Source of the DNA: Pholis gunnellus
Lineage: Eukaryota > Chordata > Actinopteri > Perciformes > Pholidae
Assembly: GCA_910591455.2 (NCBI GenBank)
Contig: OU342808.1
Location: 22,235,714 to 22,299,713 of the forward strand
Length of the DNA stretch: 64,000 bases
Direction: 5' to 3'
The position numbers were made by a program, and so were the translations under genes. Below the pieces are notes generated by a model. The model was given only the letters and a program-made list of their open reading frames with translations, searched no databases and was not told the origin of the DNA. Each line of letters opens with the position of its first letter. The first letter of the stretch is position 1. Below are positions 34,901-47,680 of this stretch, piece after piece.

Positions 34901-37900
34901 GAGGTTGTCCAGCATGATGTCGTAGTGGCTGCGGCAGAGCACCCTGCCCTCCACCAGGCCGAACTCCTCCCCGGTGGACAGCTGCCTCTTGCAGGAGAAA
35001 CAGGCGAAACAGGCCAGGTGGTACACGCTGCCCCGAGCCCGCCGCACCCAGTCGCTGGCGTACACCTGCCGGCCACACTGGCCGCACTTAGTGCCGAACC
35101 TACTGTGAGGAAGGAGAAGGAAACGGGCTGGTGAAGGTCGGCTGTAGGTTGCAGACCTCAGTTAAAGTACAGATGTCCAGATCCTTCACAGAATCGTTTA
35201 ATATTGAGTATCTGCCAACCTAACTCTATTCAATATTTGTTTATTTGTCCCTTCATATTACAGCTACACAGCACACTGAGGCTACAGTTACATTACATTT
35301 AAATAGTAAAACTAAAGAAATCTGAGGCAGAACATCAGAAATTGTATCATCTATCCCATTATATTTATAGTTTGCTGTATATTTTGTATAATATCTCTGC
35401 AGAGGAGTGTTATTGTTGATCTGTTGTGGCAGGGAACTGTGGACAAGAGTCAGACCACCTCTCTTCCTCTCCAGAGTGAACTAAATACTGAAGTTCAGCT
35501 GCAGTTTTTCAACCAACAGCATCTCTGCGTCTGAGTCTGGGTGTCTTGCTTCTATAAGGATGGTGGTGAGGGGGCTTTTTAAAGTCTGTGCCCAGGGGCT
35601 CATTGTCTTTTAATCCGCCCATGCTAATGGAGCATCTGTAATTCCAATGAGGTTTCTATGTGTCAGTGAGTCTGTGATCGTGTGATTAAAGACAACTTTA
35701 TTTAGCACCATGTGAGCACAATATTACAAACATGTTGCAAAACGTTCCCAACTCCTCAAATACAAAGCTTGGTCAAATCCGCAAATAATGCATTTAATAT
35801 TGGACATCAGTGGTGCAAATTGTTAAACCAATTGTCATTCAATCAAATTACCAAAACTAATTGGCATGCAGGGGGGTGCAGTAGTCCACTTTGCCTGGTT
35901 GGTAATTCACCTGTGCATTCATCTGTCCTTTTACAATCTTAGAATTAGTTTTAAAAACGTGGTTATGTTAGTATATATATATATTAAATAAGTTATTCTC
36001 GACCAAAAGCCCATCATGACCATTATGCAGAACATATTGTTCAATGAGGAGCCAAATCCTGTACTTGAGTCTAAAAATTGATCTTGGGGAGCAAAGATAA
36101 ATTTGCTGTAAAACACACAGAAAAATAAACTAAATGAAGTCCAATAACTTGTCCCCTGAATAAAGTAATATTCAGGTGTAATGTCAAGTGTTTTATTAAT
36201 TAGCTCTTAAATGCTTTTTAGATACAGTCTGAAATATTTTATAAAAAACGTTCCCTTTTATCAGGATTGAGAAGCATTGAAAAATCCTCCTGATCTAGAA
36301 ATGGTTAATTATGTTATCTTTATGCACGTTTGATTTGTCTGCATGGCTTTTTATTACCGTCAAAAACAACAGGAAGGATGCTCTTCGAGTATTGTATCAA
36401 AAGCATTTGTCCCTTACTGATCGTTCACATGAATTTGGGGATTCAATGGGAGATTTTTTTAAGTCGCAGTTAAACCTCGTGGAAACAAGAATATTTTGGT
36501 ACAAAACGCTCCGGTATTATTTTTAATTTGTCTATTTTGTTTCGCCATAGAGTAGGCTATAGACCAGTAGGCCTATTCGTTATTTTCTTTGTTTATTAAA
36601 AACATCTGCAGTGAAATTAATTTGCCTCGAAACTACAGTGATGAACCATATACAGTATTACTGTATGCACTGGCAATTAGCAGTTTATTTATCAGGATAA
36701 ACTACATCGGCGTGTCGAAACAAAGCGAAAAAAATGTACCTGTGGAAATAAATATTGAATTTGATATTTACATTTAAAAGTAATACGTTTGAATAACCTC
36801 AGTTCAATCGTGGTAATCGACACATTTGAATTTAACAACTTAGAATATGTTAATCATTTTGAATAATCTATAATTGTATAAGTTTTACATATTTAAGCTT
36901 CATAGATAAAATCACTGATGATCTAAGAATAAAGGCCTGGTCAGACCGTAACTTTTAAGAATATTCTCGCGTTTTAGAAATAATAAATCAGAACAAAGCA
37001 GATTTTTATACCTGAAATAATCCAGTTTGCAGTAGATTTCTTTGTTTTTAACGTAGCAGCTGTTGTGTTGCCGCAGAGACGCTCTGCAGACTGAACACTC
37101 CAAACATCCCAAGTGCCAGTTCAGGTTGTTGACCTGTGGAGATTAAAAATAAAATGCAATCACTTACGGACTAATGCACGTCTGAGTGTGTGTGAGCGAT
37201 AACTAGTGTATTGAGGCTCTCGTCGATGGCGTACATCTTATTTCTAATTAACTCATCTAACTCGTTTGATGTGTTTATTTAGTGATTTTTTTTCTAAAAA
37301 CCGAAGGAACTAAAAAAAATGCATTGTAATGCCAGAGCAAAACCATCACCACATTTAACTTCTGCACCTATTTTTGCGCCTATTTTGTTAAAATTAATCT
37401 GAGGTGTAAAGACAGAAATACAGAATAAAAGTAAAGCTACCAACCAAATTAGGAGACGCAGCTTGAGCTTAAATCTCTTGAAGCTTCGTGGATACATTTT
37501 ATGATTTCTGAGAGTGTAAATATTGATCATGTCCTCTTATTTCTCACCTTCAGCAGGTATCGGTCATGGATCTCCATGCCGCAGCTGGCGCACTGGTTCT
37601 TGGCCGCCGGAGAGCAGAGGCAGGCGGCCTCCGACGGGCTGGACTCACCGGACTCCTTCTTCACCTCCGACTTAGACTGCGTAAAAAAAAAATACGGTTT
37701 TATACCAAAGACAAGAATAGTTAAATCGTCTCTTGCTGATTTGTGTTAGGCAGATTATTAAGAGTAGAGTCACTGAAAAAAATAGTCCGTGAAATATTTC
37801 AGACCTGAAGATTCAGTCTTGGAAAAACGCTAATATGCCCATTTAACTTCTTATTTTATTGTATTAGACTACTGGCTTTATTTTTATCCAGTGACTTTTA

Positions 37901-38309
37901 TTTAAATTTATAGTCTACATTGATCATTGACTTATTACGTACTTACATATCCACGCATGTGCTATGATAAGACAATATTCTGTTTCATTTACATTTTATA
38001 ACGCAAATATTTATCCCAGCCTAAACATGCTGCATTCTTTACTCTAATCCGCAAATTAAAAGCAGATCAATTGAGTTTGTGTGGCTGTATACTCTCCACG
38101 ACATCCCTGTTCATACACGCATACAGCCTTAAGTTACAGTCGAGCTTGGTTTAAACCTGAACCTCTGCCAAACCCAGAGTCCTGCGGTGGTTACCCCGCA
38201 TGTAAAAAGTTGAGGAAGAAGAAGGAATCAAAGAAGCTTACACCGACTGAAAGACAAAGAAATCAAAAGGTTGCAAAGCAAACTCGTCCAGATGTTTGTG
38301 ACTCACCAT
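32000..38309 (-). CDS. lhx6: lhx6, LIM-homeobox transcription factor (8 coding exons, 311 aa in this model)
   Basis: LHX6 is a nuclear LIM-homeodomain factor that specifies cortical interneurons and acts in branchial-arch mesenchyme. Coding exons: 38309-38307, 37676-37548, 37133-37012, 35102-34882, 34156-34062, 33965-33870, 33204-33018, 32082-32000. All phases agree, to a TGA stop. LIM1 begins at CASCG (residue 30), and LIM2 covers about 91-150 with YASDWVRRARG and FACFSCKRQLSTGEEFGLVE. The homeodomain is about 178-235, with RARTSFTAEQLQ and WFQNCRARHKK (the conserved Asn is residue 227). The tail has DDIHYSPFSSP and ends in HPFSVL then QLPISR, which matches the LHX6 C-terminus rather than LHX8. 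Linkage to ptgs1 also supports lhx6. The model starts at an ATG that is the last codon of its exon, with an in-frame TAG 21 bases upstream. Mammalian LHX6 is longer at the N-terminus, so an alternative first exon may be missed. Confidence 0.9.
32750..32870. repeat. AAGTAC-type MITE fragment in the last lhx6 intron
   Basis: AAGTAAAGTACCATATTTCC and ACACAAGTACAAGCACCTC are words of the AAGTAC family. The piece lies between the exons 33204-33018 and 32082-32000. Confidence 0.45.
34045..34061. repeat. (CA)n microsatellite abutting an lhx6 splice donor
   Basis: On the gene strand it is a GT repeat that begins exactly at the donor GT following exon 34156-34062. The intron (33966-34061) is only 96 bp. 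Confidence 0.9.
35480..35670. promoter_or_regulatory. possible conserved non-coding element in an lhx6 intron
   Basis: The stretch has balanced composition, no repeat family match that I know, and homeodomain/NF-Y-like words (CTTTTAATCC, GCTAATGGA, CCAATGAGG). It lies in the 1.9-kb intron between the two LIM exons. The call rests only on composition. Confidence 0.25.
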
Positions 38310-38470
38310 TTTCGGGTCTTGAACGCTGCCTATTTGGAGAGAAGATGGAGCTTGCTCTGCGCATTACGCATCTCTGCCCCAACCCACACTATATCCGGTC
38401 CAAAACAAGGAATAACAGTTTCTCCTGCATTTAAACCCTGGCAACAAAGAAATTTTGATGCAATTAGAAG
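38310..38470 (-). other. lhx6: lhx6 5' untranslated part of first exon
   Basis: The exon ending at 38307 (donor GTGAGTCA) extends upstream with an in-frame TAG before the ATG. I treat the upstream part as 5' UTR. The 5' end is not determined. Confidence 0.4.
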
Positions 38471-38559
38471 AAAAAGAAAAAACCTATATGATCGATCATT
38501 CCCCTTGTGCGCAATAGGAGGCTGTATTCCCATGCAATCAAAACGCAGTGAAAAGAAAG

Positions 38560-38960
38560 GATGGCACTAAATCTGCAATTAGCGGTGGATTGAAATGCTT
38601 CGCTTGTTAAGTGGCAACCCGAGTGTCAATTTCATCTGGCAATCAAGAAAAGCCAACCGAGCCACCAAGCTAAGAGAGAGAAAAAAGCGGCGCATCCTAA
38701 TTTCAATAGCTGTATAATCGAAAATCGAAAAATCTCCAAAGTGAAGTGGCTCAATTGGAGATCGGTCTATTCATAACAGACAATGTGCAGAAACTGCAGC
38801 TGATCTCGAGGCATAAAGGAGCTTGATTGTGTCGTTGTCATGATGGACCCATTTAAGTACTTGAGGCTCCCCTGGGTGATTACAGCTGCATTCATAAAGT
38901 GCCAAAAAATCTGCGTTTAGGTGGCAATCCGGAGTCCGTGTTGTCCTTCATCTTGTCGAA
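38560..38960. promoter_or_regulatory. candidate lhx6 upstream conserved non-coding element
   Basis: This unique, repeat-free stretch sits 250-650 bp upstream of the lhx6 start. It has several TAAT/ATTA-type homeodomain words (CAATTAGC, CCTAATTTC) and TGTCAATTTCATC-like sequence. Developmental LIM-homeobox genes usually carry such elements. Conservation cannot be tested here. Confidence 0.3.
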
Positions 38961-41508
38961 ATTAACAGGAATGTAAGATTATGTTAATTACCAGCTAGGG
39001 TATAAATATTGGAGGCAGTAAAATAAGAATTGACGGTCTATATGGAGATAGAAAAACATATACTTCATACATGGAAAACCTCCCAAAAACAGCGAAAACA
39101 TCGTCCAATAAAAGTTTCCCCAGAACATCACAGACAAAATATCCGAATAATTCCGCGAGACATCGTTCTTTGAACAAACTCTCCTCTCTTTTTTTTCTGT
39201 ATGCAAAAAAATAATCCAACTTCATTAACTTTGTGGGGATCAAAAACCCAGTGGCACCAGTGTGAGCCTCAGACTCCGCTGTGGTTCCGTCTCTCCGCCT
39301 CGACTCAAAGTTTACACCCAGTTCAGTCAGACAGGATGTGATGCTGCCCATTGGACCAGCAGACCCGCGGGTGTATACCCTCCTTCCTTTAGGCTCACAC
39401 GTAGACCATCCATATATGAAAACAACAAAAAAGATATTAGTGAAAATCTGTCCGGAAACACCCACTAATTATCTTAAATTTCTTTCTTTTTCCGAAAATG
39501 GTGGTTGCAGATTGGAGGCCAGAGTTACTTCATTGAAATCACTTCAGTGTATCTCTGCTGATTGCAGAGTGATGGAGGGTAAGAGCTGTTCAAGATGATA
39601 ATTATGCTAGCTATTCAGCATATATATATAACTTCTTTTTTAAATAATATATTCTTTTTTTAAGTGCACTTTGTCGTATCCACTTGTCTGTTCTGATCAG
39701 TTTAGAGATTTTGAATTCAGGTCAAGTAATGAACCTTTAGGATGCGTCTTTCATTTTGTCTTTAAACAACAATCAGGTGCACATTCAAGGGGTTATTGGT
39801 GGCTTTAATAGTTCCGCCTGTCTTGTCCTGGCTGGTACTTAAGCAACTTCAGTGTGAAGGACAAAAGCATCAGTCCTTGTGAAGTTCTGAATATACAGAT
39901 TCGACAGTCTGAGTTAGAGAAATGAAGTTTATAGCATAAACTCTACTTCTGCACTAAACAAACCTAATCATAAAAAGTTAACATTGGAGGAGGAACTTTT
40001 TGCACATACAAGAGGAGATACGTTTTTGTCAATTGTGTGATTAATAGATTGAAGATTAAGTCCCTTTAATATGTTATTGGTCATTGTATGATGATTTAAG
40101 GGGGCACTTTTTTAGACAAAAACATTCTTCGGGTTGGGCTCTTCTGATTTTATTTGTAGAGTCTGGGAGGGGAGATAGTTATTTTTTCATAGTATTAAAA
40201 TATGTTCTTATCTAAGAAATGTTTTGCCACTGAAACTGTAATTCTGGTGTCCATGTGGGAATTATACATTAAATAACATCCTGCAAACAAATTACTGACT
40301 GACAAATAGGATATCATGCTACAAGTTGAGGGTATATTTTGTGTGTTAAAGTGAAGTAAAGAGAACAAGGCAATCCGTCTTCTTGATAAATTGACATTTT
40401 AGGGATTTAACAGGGGTGACATATTTTCCTTTTGTGTTAAAGGTTTTACACTACAACCCCAGCTTTAAATTTATTTCACGATAATCATTAAACTCCCCGC
40501 ACCTATAGAGAGAATAAATAGACTTAGAGTAAAGGTTTCCATGAAATCAATGACATTTTAATTCTTATTGATCACTTAAAAAGCATCTCAAACAGCAGAA
40601 GTACATTGCCTCAGACTCTTTGTATCGTCAGTGTAACACACTTGAGCAGCTCTGTGCATTAACTGTAATTACCAGGTGGAGCAGGGTCAACTGGAAGTGA
40701 GCTGGTCAAGATGAAGGATGGAAGAGTGTTATTTCTCCTCCATTATGGTCGCTCTTTAACGATGATGTGCAGGTTTCTGACCAGTTTAATGAGTTTTTTT
40801 GAGACAGTGATTTTTGAGGTATATGATCAAGGGTAGATAATTATTAGGAGAAGCTGTTTTTGACCATTTTCACCCTAAATATGACAAGTAGCCAATACGT
40901 CTTCACCTTTTGAAGCATTTTACCTCAAATTCAATGTTGTGAAAGCCCCTAAAGCTGCATTTAAATTACCATTCACTGCTTAAAAAAAGAGTTTACGGTG
41001 ACGTAAAGAAAATGTGTTGATGTTTATAATAGTATCCAGGGAGGAATATAAATAGTTCTTAATAAAATCTGAGAATTAGCCAGATGTATGAAGAACATTT
41101 TAATCCAATAATAATCTAATGACCGGAAGAAAAAATATGTACCTCCAAGACGTAGTTAAAAAATACCAAAATTGTGCCGAGGTACAGTACTTGAGTAAAT
41201 GTTGGTGTCATTCAATGTGATCAGAAGCTCCAGAAACTGGAAATAAGTGGACTTTGAGTGGAGATTATGAAAGTCAGCCCCATATATTTACTAATTTAAG
41301 AAATAAAACATTGATGAGATTTAAATAGCACCTTTTGTAAAGGTTATCTAGAAAAAAAATGCATTGTGCAACAGGCTTTTTAACCGTTTCCTCTTCCTCT
41401 TCCTAACAGAATTTCCTCCTTGACGATCTGGCAACATGAAACGCACAACAAGCTCCTGACTATCGTAATATGTGAGGATGGGTAACCTGTTGCATCCCAT
41501 AGAGCTCT

Positions 41509-41510
<2 letters not shown>

Positions 41511-41543
<33 letters not shown>
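41511..41543. repeat. (GT)n microsatellite
   Basis: A pure GT tract of about 16 units lies in the lhx6-ptgs1 intergenic region. Confidence 0.95.
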
Positions 41544-41544
<1 letters not shown>

Positions 41545-42449
41545 CTGCTCTGTCCTGCAGCCCTTGACCTTCCTTTACACACAGCTGTCTGCGATCCACA
41601 CAAACAATAAGCGACCAGCACGCTGCCACAATAATAACAAACTGTACCGCATGCTAAAGCTATTAGACTCCTCCAATGGGCCCCAGTGGACAGCTTGATG
41701 GCTGGTATGTCAACAATGTATGACGTGTGTCGTCCGCTCGCCGTGGAGGTGCAGAGGAGTTCAAATGAGGGCAAAATCTTTATTTACTGTGCTAAACGTT
41801 GGTAAACAACCCGTATTAAGGTGTGGCCCTTTTACAATAACTGAATAACAATGGTTCTATAACGCTGGCCTTCACTTAGAGGTAAAGCCTAAAATCTTAA
41901 AGGTCTTGGTGGTAAAACAGTGGAATAGAAGCTACTGCTGTAATTTTCAGTGGGTTGATTTGGAATATCCTGTGGAGTTGAGCAGCCAAAAGACGTCATG
42001 TGACAGCTAAATAATAGGAGGAATTTTTTTTTTTTTGCTTTGATTTGCCAGAAGCAGCTTTGCCAGAAGTTAGTTTTCTCCTCCTGTCACAGGGGTTTTG
42101 ACTCCTTTTTCTGAAACAGTTTCAACAGTTTTAAGTTATTACTTCTCAGTAGGCACTACTATCTGAGATTGAGGTCTTAATAACAGTTCCAAAATCAATC
42201 AATGAAAAAAACAAATATCTTCTCAGCTGGGTTTGTCCATTAAATCATCACTACTATGCTGCAGCGTTTGGTTTGAGGGGTAACAGCAGCCGCTTTGGTG
42301 GCAAATGTTAATTTATAACATAAATAATAACCCCTTTCTCTTGATATCAAACAATACTTAACTTGTCATCTCGAAATATCAGACTCAGTTTTCTTATGAT
42401 TAAAGTCCCTAAAAACGACATCATTGTCATGATGCAGATTAGCTGAGTT

Positions 42450-42819
42450 TTAAAGGAGCAGTGTGTAGGATTTAGTGGCATCTAGTGGTGAGGTTGCACC
42501 AAGCTTGTAGAACTACGGTGGCCTTCAGGTAACAGGTAAGTGTTAGGTGTGTCCATTCTGGGCAACACGGGAGACCTGAAGAGGACCTGCTCCCTATGTT
42601 TCAAGTTAACGAAACCACTAAGAATAGTTGTGTTTCCGTTACCTTAGAATGAGATGTTTATACACAGAGCCAGCCAACATGTTTCTACAATAGTCCAGAC
42701 TGGACAAACCAAACACTGGCTCTAGGAAGGCCCTTTGCCTTTTCAAGCCGTAGTTGTCCTACACACTTGGCACACGAGAGATGTTTCAGTTTGTTACAAT
42801 CTGCATACCATACCTTTAA
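42450..42819. repeat. teleost MITE with GCAGTGTGTAGGATTTAGTG left end
   Basis: It begins TTAAAGGAGCAGTGTGTAGG and includes GGCATCTAGTGGTGAGG and CTACGGTGGCCTTCAGG, all diagnostic of a very common acanthomorph repeat. The right end is CCTTTAA, so short TTAAAGG/CCTTTAA inverted ends remain. The interior is degenerate. Confidence 0.75.
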
Positions 42820-45800
42820 TTAATAAGAAATAATATTTTTTTCGCCTTCAAAACTTAAATTAGCTTGTTGCTTATTGAGATATGTAAGATTTGGAACTAT
42901 AGTGACCTTGCTATCATAATATGATTGTTGATTTTTCTCAAGATCAATTATATCGGTTCAGTAACTGATTGTAAGTCTATTTTATGCTTGTGTCGTGTAT
43001 TTCATACAGTGAAATGTGATTCTTTACAGTAGATCAAACATCATTTGTGTTTCGTCATTGTTTATTCCACAGCTATGTACACAATTGCAGGTGATAATGA
43101 ATTTGAGAAAGGGAAATAACAAATGAAAAAATGACTTTAACAACAACAAAGCTTTACATTTACTTCCTCCTATAACAATGTTAATCTGTATTGTCCTTGA
43201 TGAATCGATAAATAGATACATACATTTGTAATTTTGATATTACAATTTGGTCAAGCATGAACAACAACGTCTTCTCTTCTTCAGGTCGAGTGCATGCAGT
43301 TCATGATTTTCTCCATCTCTCAGCTTTCTGTAATTCTTTTGGGCGAGGTGCAGACAAAATGCAATGTGCATGATTCATACCTCTTTCTTTCAATGGCTGC
43401 ATGTTACGGAGAACCGGCACAAAGCCACGTAACAGGGATGACTGATGCTCTGCTTGGCATGTTGGCTGAAAGAAAATGTTTGGAGAAGGGCGGAGCGAGC
43501 CCTAAACGCAACACCGAGGTCTTATCTTGTTTCTGTAGAACTTCTGCCACTGAAGTGCAATGTGAATATTGTTAGATGTTTGAGATAAGAGTTGGCTCAA
43601 GGCCAGGCTGTGTGAGAACAGGGCTTGAAAATATTCATCGCTGCAACTGTGGTTTTGGCCTACCTCCTATGTAAACCTGTATTCCCAACCGATTCCTTAT
43701 ACCAGTGATACCCCAAAGTAATGGATAATGGTTTAAATTCCTAAAAGTAATTAATAAGAAGTTGAACTATCAGCTGAAAGCATGGCTAAACAGTTAAAAT
43801 ACTTAGCTAAAACTAATGAATAAACAATCAAAATCATTGTAATAGTTAGCCAAATACCCATTGATACACTCTGAATTAGTTCAATGTATTTGAAGTAGTT
43901 AAAAGTGAGGAACAAACCGTTTAAATAGTTAAAGAATAAACACTCCAAATAGCTCGAAGTGATGGATAAATGTTGAAACTAAAGTGGTAATAGTAGCCTG
44001 CGAACACGACCGAGGCAACAAACAGACAATTCAATTGTATGAAAACAATGTTGTGACAATAACCTTTTGTTTATTAGTGTTAAAAAACACCCGGTTGATA
44101 ATCCATGTGTTTGTAGGACGATGGAAGGATACAGATGATGGGGTATATGAGCTCATCTGACAGGCCTTTTGGGGTTTGTCAGATAAAAAATGTTGGGAAT
44201 CACTGCTGAAAGGTGCTTTGGCTAGATGCTTCCACCAATTGTTTGTTTAAATCCTTCTTGGTGATGTGTGCTTGAAAATGTAAGATTTTTCAGAGGGAGT
44301 AACTGCTGAGGACGTGAAGAAGCACATGAATGATAGAAGAAAACTCAGACAGCCAGTGAATGTTTGCCTATAGGGAGCTTGTTGCAGAATCAGTTTGACG
44401 TTTGTAGCGTCCAACATTCAACAGGCTGCATCTACTCTGAGATCAAACCCATCTAGATTACAGTCCTGCAGCCAAGCTTTCAACAAACAAAGGAAATGGC
44501 ACATTACACCATCCCTTTCTCTGAAAAGTTGTATTGGAGAGAAAAAAAAACCCTCCAGATATTTAACAAATACAAGTTTATTTGGAGTACAGACAAAGAA
44601 AAATGAAGGGCTTTTTTTCAGGGCTTGCACTCCATATGACAGCAATTTGGGGGTATTGTGTATTTTGGCCCAAGCGTGTGGTCTATGATAGATGACAGGA
44701 GAGAAAATCACGAGCCGCTGGCTTGAGCACAGACACGCAAATTGCTTTCAGCTGATTGCTGTATTCTGCTTGATATTTATCAAGTGGATTACAGTATGCC
44801 TCTTTATTTACAGCCAGGAAGCAGCTGATCAATTCCACTAACGGAGGGAAGAAAGACGCTGATGTTTTTCCTCTGCTGGGTGAAAGAACAAACCCCTCAG
44901 CACTGTGAAATTAAGTGTATCCTCTATTACATCTTGTTTTACCACACCAAAAGAGACAACATCCAGAAACACAGATGTCTTGAGATTATCCCGAAGCCAC
45001 ACTGATATTGGTTTGTGATGAAACTGAATTTGGAAATGTAGCCCTGGTGTAAAAGTAAGAGGTTAAACGACGTTAGTTGCTAATCCCTATAAACAACTTT
45101 TGTGTCCATATAGAATCAGTCAACAGGACAAGATGTTGGCATCGGAAGAATTCTGGTTTCTGTTTGTACTCTGAGGCTTTGGTTGAATGCAGGTAAACAG
45201 TCTGTTCACCAACTATCAGTCATGCACCTCAAGTTGCTAATCGAACCGTAAACAATGAGCAGCCCACGGAAAAGGAAGTCTTGGCTCGGATATCTGCTGG
45301 CTTCACTGGAACCCCAGAAATACAGCCCTGTGCCTTTAGAGGCGTATCTAAGCGATGAAGTTGGATGGAAATACTTCAGTTTGGCTTTAAACTAGTATTA
45401 ATTTAGTTTAATAAAGAAAGAAAGAATGGTTAATTGAAAGATTCAGAAGATGTCATCATAAACAAAGTAGGATGTAATTAGTTGAATGAGTTAAAATAGT
45501 TAAATTCTGAACAATATTGAAGGCTTTGGAGTGAACTAAATAAAGAAACACACATATTGTGCCTTTAGTTTAAGTTGTTTTGTTAGATTGGTTACTGTTG
45601 GTATCAGTCAGTGTCACCTGTGGTGATTGGTCAGAGAAGAAAGAAAAAACACAAGAGACAAGAAGAAAGAAAACTGATAAGCAGTGTAAAAGAAAAATAA
45701 AGCTAATTTAAAATAGTAGCGGTAGGTAGACACCAACGCACACCTTTTTCTCTATTTAATCTCGATTAATTTGTCTCAATGTTGGTGTTTATTTTTGTGT

Positions 45801-45950
45801 TTGCACAAGCTGGAATTCTGTGTGTAGCAGTTAGCCGATGAGCTAGCTCAGCAGCTACAGGCTGCTAATTAAATGTAGTTGTAGCATCGGCTAGCAGCAG
45901 TTTCTTTAAGCTAGCTTGTGCTACTAGCAGGTAACTCGAGTGAGTGAGTG

Positions 45951-45953
45951 TGT

Positions 45954-45986
<33 letters not shown>
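45951..45986. repeat. (TG)n microsatellite
   Basis: A TG tract with one TATG interruption lies in the lhx6-ptgs1 intergenic region. Confidence 0.9.
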
Positions 45987-47446
45987 AGTCCAATGTGGGG
46001 TTTAGAGTCTGGTGAAGTATTTGAGCAGATTTTGCTGCAAGGAAAAAGTGGTAAAACGGAGAGAAAGATAGATTTTGCCTACTAAACCTGAGAGGATTTT
46101 TAGGTGTTTGTGGTAATATCTTGTAACCCATTTCAGTTTTGCATATTGTTTTCAGGCAATTGAGTGATTTGCAAATTTTAATAGAGGCAATCTGTATTAT
46201 TTCAAAGGAGTTTGATAAGTACAATTTGTGTTTTTGCTTTCTCTCAACTAAAAGGGTAAAAGTAATAGTCTGTAAACTGTTATTCATCACATTCCAAATA
46301 CTTGTCTGGGATCAGTTATTAAGAATAGAGCAAACTAAACTTGAGTCGATATACTGCTTAGTTTGACAGTTTCTTTCCTCAAGCCAAGTTTCCACTTCAC
46401 AACTTTAATAGTTGTCAGATCGCCGTACTGCTCACACTACACAACTTGCTGTCTTGTAATTGTGAGTCTTTTAAGTTGTTCACACTACATGACTGACTGG
46501 TGAGACAGGGGATCACACACATTAAGATCTTTCACAGGAGGAATCCCCGAAGGTCTCCAAACTTCATTTTGTCACGCAAAAACACACACTGGTTGAGTGA
46601 CACTGGCGCAGCGATGCTCTTTGATGTTGCAGTCGGCATGTTTTTACATAACTGCCTGTTTCCACACGTCATTACTATTAACCCTATGCAGATCAGTCAC
46701 ATTTTATGCAAACGTACAGCAACTGTGCTGCAACAACAACCTGGGTCCATTTTGCAAATGCAACACATAGAGTAATATTACAAATTCTCATTGGCTGGAG
46801 CTCCCTGACAGACTCCCCAGCAGGTCCTGATATTCAGCCTGCTAGATATCTGGAATGTGTCTGCGGTGCATCATCGGCGACCGACAAGCCAACGTGGATT
46901 TGCTTCTGATTTGGGTTTTTTGTCAGGAACTCCAAAGACTGTTGTCGAGGGCTGAAGTCGTGCAGTGTCAACAAGGCATTAGAAAATGTTGCCCAATCAA
47001 CCCATCATTGCAGTCTAAAGTCAGCTATATCAATGAAGGCACAATATAGAGTGACAATATACATATATTTTTTAAACCTACAGTAACACATTTTTTGGCC
47101 ACTTGAAATAACAACACTGGCATATCATCACCTTTTAAGTTGATCTGGCAATTTATTTTCGCAAACAATTGCTTATTTACACATTAAGCCATTACAAAGC
47201 AACATTATCATTACTTTGGAGTTGTGTTCCTGTCCACCTGATGTATGTTCGTCTAATATTTATTGTCATTTAGTTCAGTTTTTGGTCTCTACCAAGTTCA
47301 AATATCTGCCTATTTATCAGCTAAATGCTTCACTATGTTCGCCAGCTATAGTCTGACTGTTTCTCTCAGAGGTTTTTTTTTTATATTCAGTTTCTACTTA
47401 CCATCTTTATCTCAAGCTCATGTTTTTCATTCTGAAAGCTTTAAAA

Positions 47447-47680
47447 GGGGCAATCCACCAATTTTACACATTACGTTTACTTGTCATGAGGAGTTCTACT
47501 CAGCCTGTGAAAACAGTTGTATAATGAGCTTTCTAAATTCTGGGAAAATAAGCATCGCGATATGATCAGGGTTAACTCAGTTTTGGCTTCAAATGTATAA
47601 CATAAAGCTTGTGTTAGGGGTGAGGAGTTCAGAGCTAAAAGTCAGGATATCTCCTCACTTCTGCTGCCTTGATTTTTATC
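47447..47680. repeat. interspersed teleost repeat with GGGGCAATCCACCAATTTTA left end
   Basis: The words AAAGGGGCAATCCACCAATT and TGTGAAAACAGTTGTATAAT resemble a dispersed repeat I have seen in percomorph genomes. The class is probably a MITE, and the right end is not determined. Confidence 0.5.

Noticed and set aside
32000..38309. lhx8 as the identity of the LIM-homeobox gene
   Set aside because: The tail with DDIHYSPFSSP and HPFSVL, and the linkage to ptgs1, fit LHX6. LHX8 has a different C-terminus and location.
38995..39465. 156-residue minus-strand open frame upstream of lhx6
   Set aside because: It is hydrophobic and AT-driven, with no domain. It is more likely upstream or non-coding DNA.
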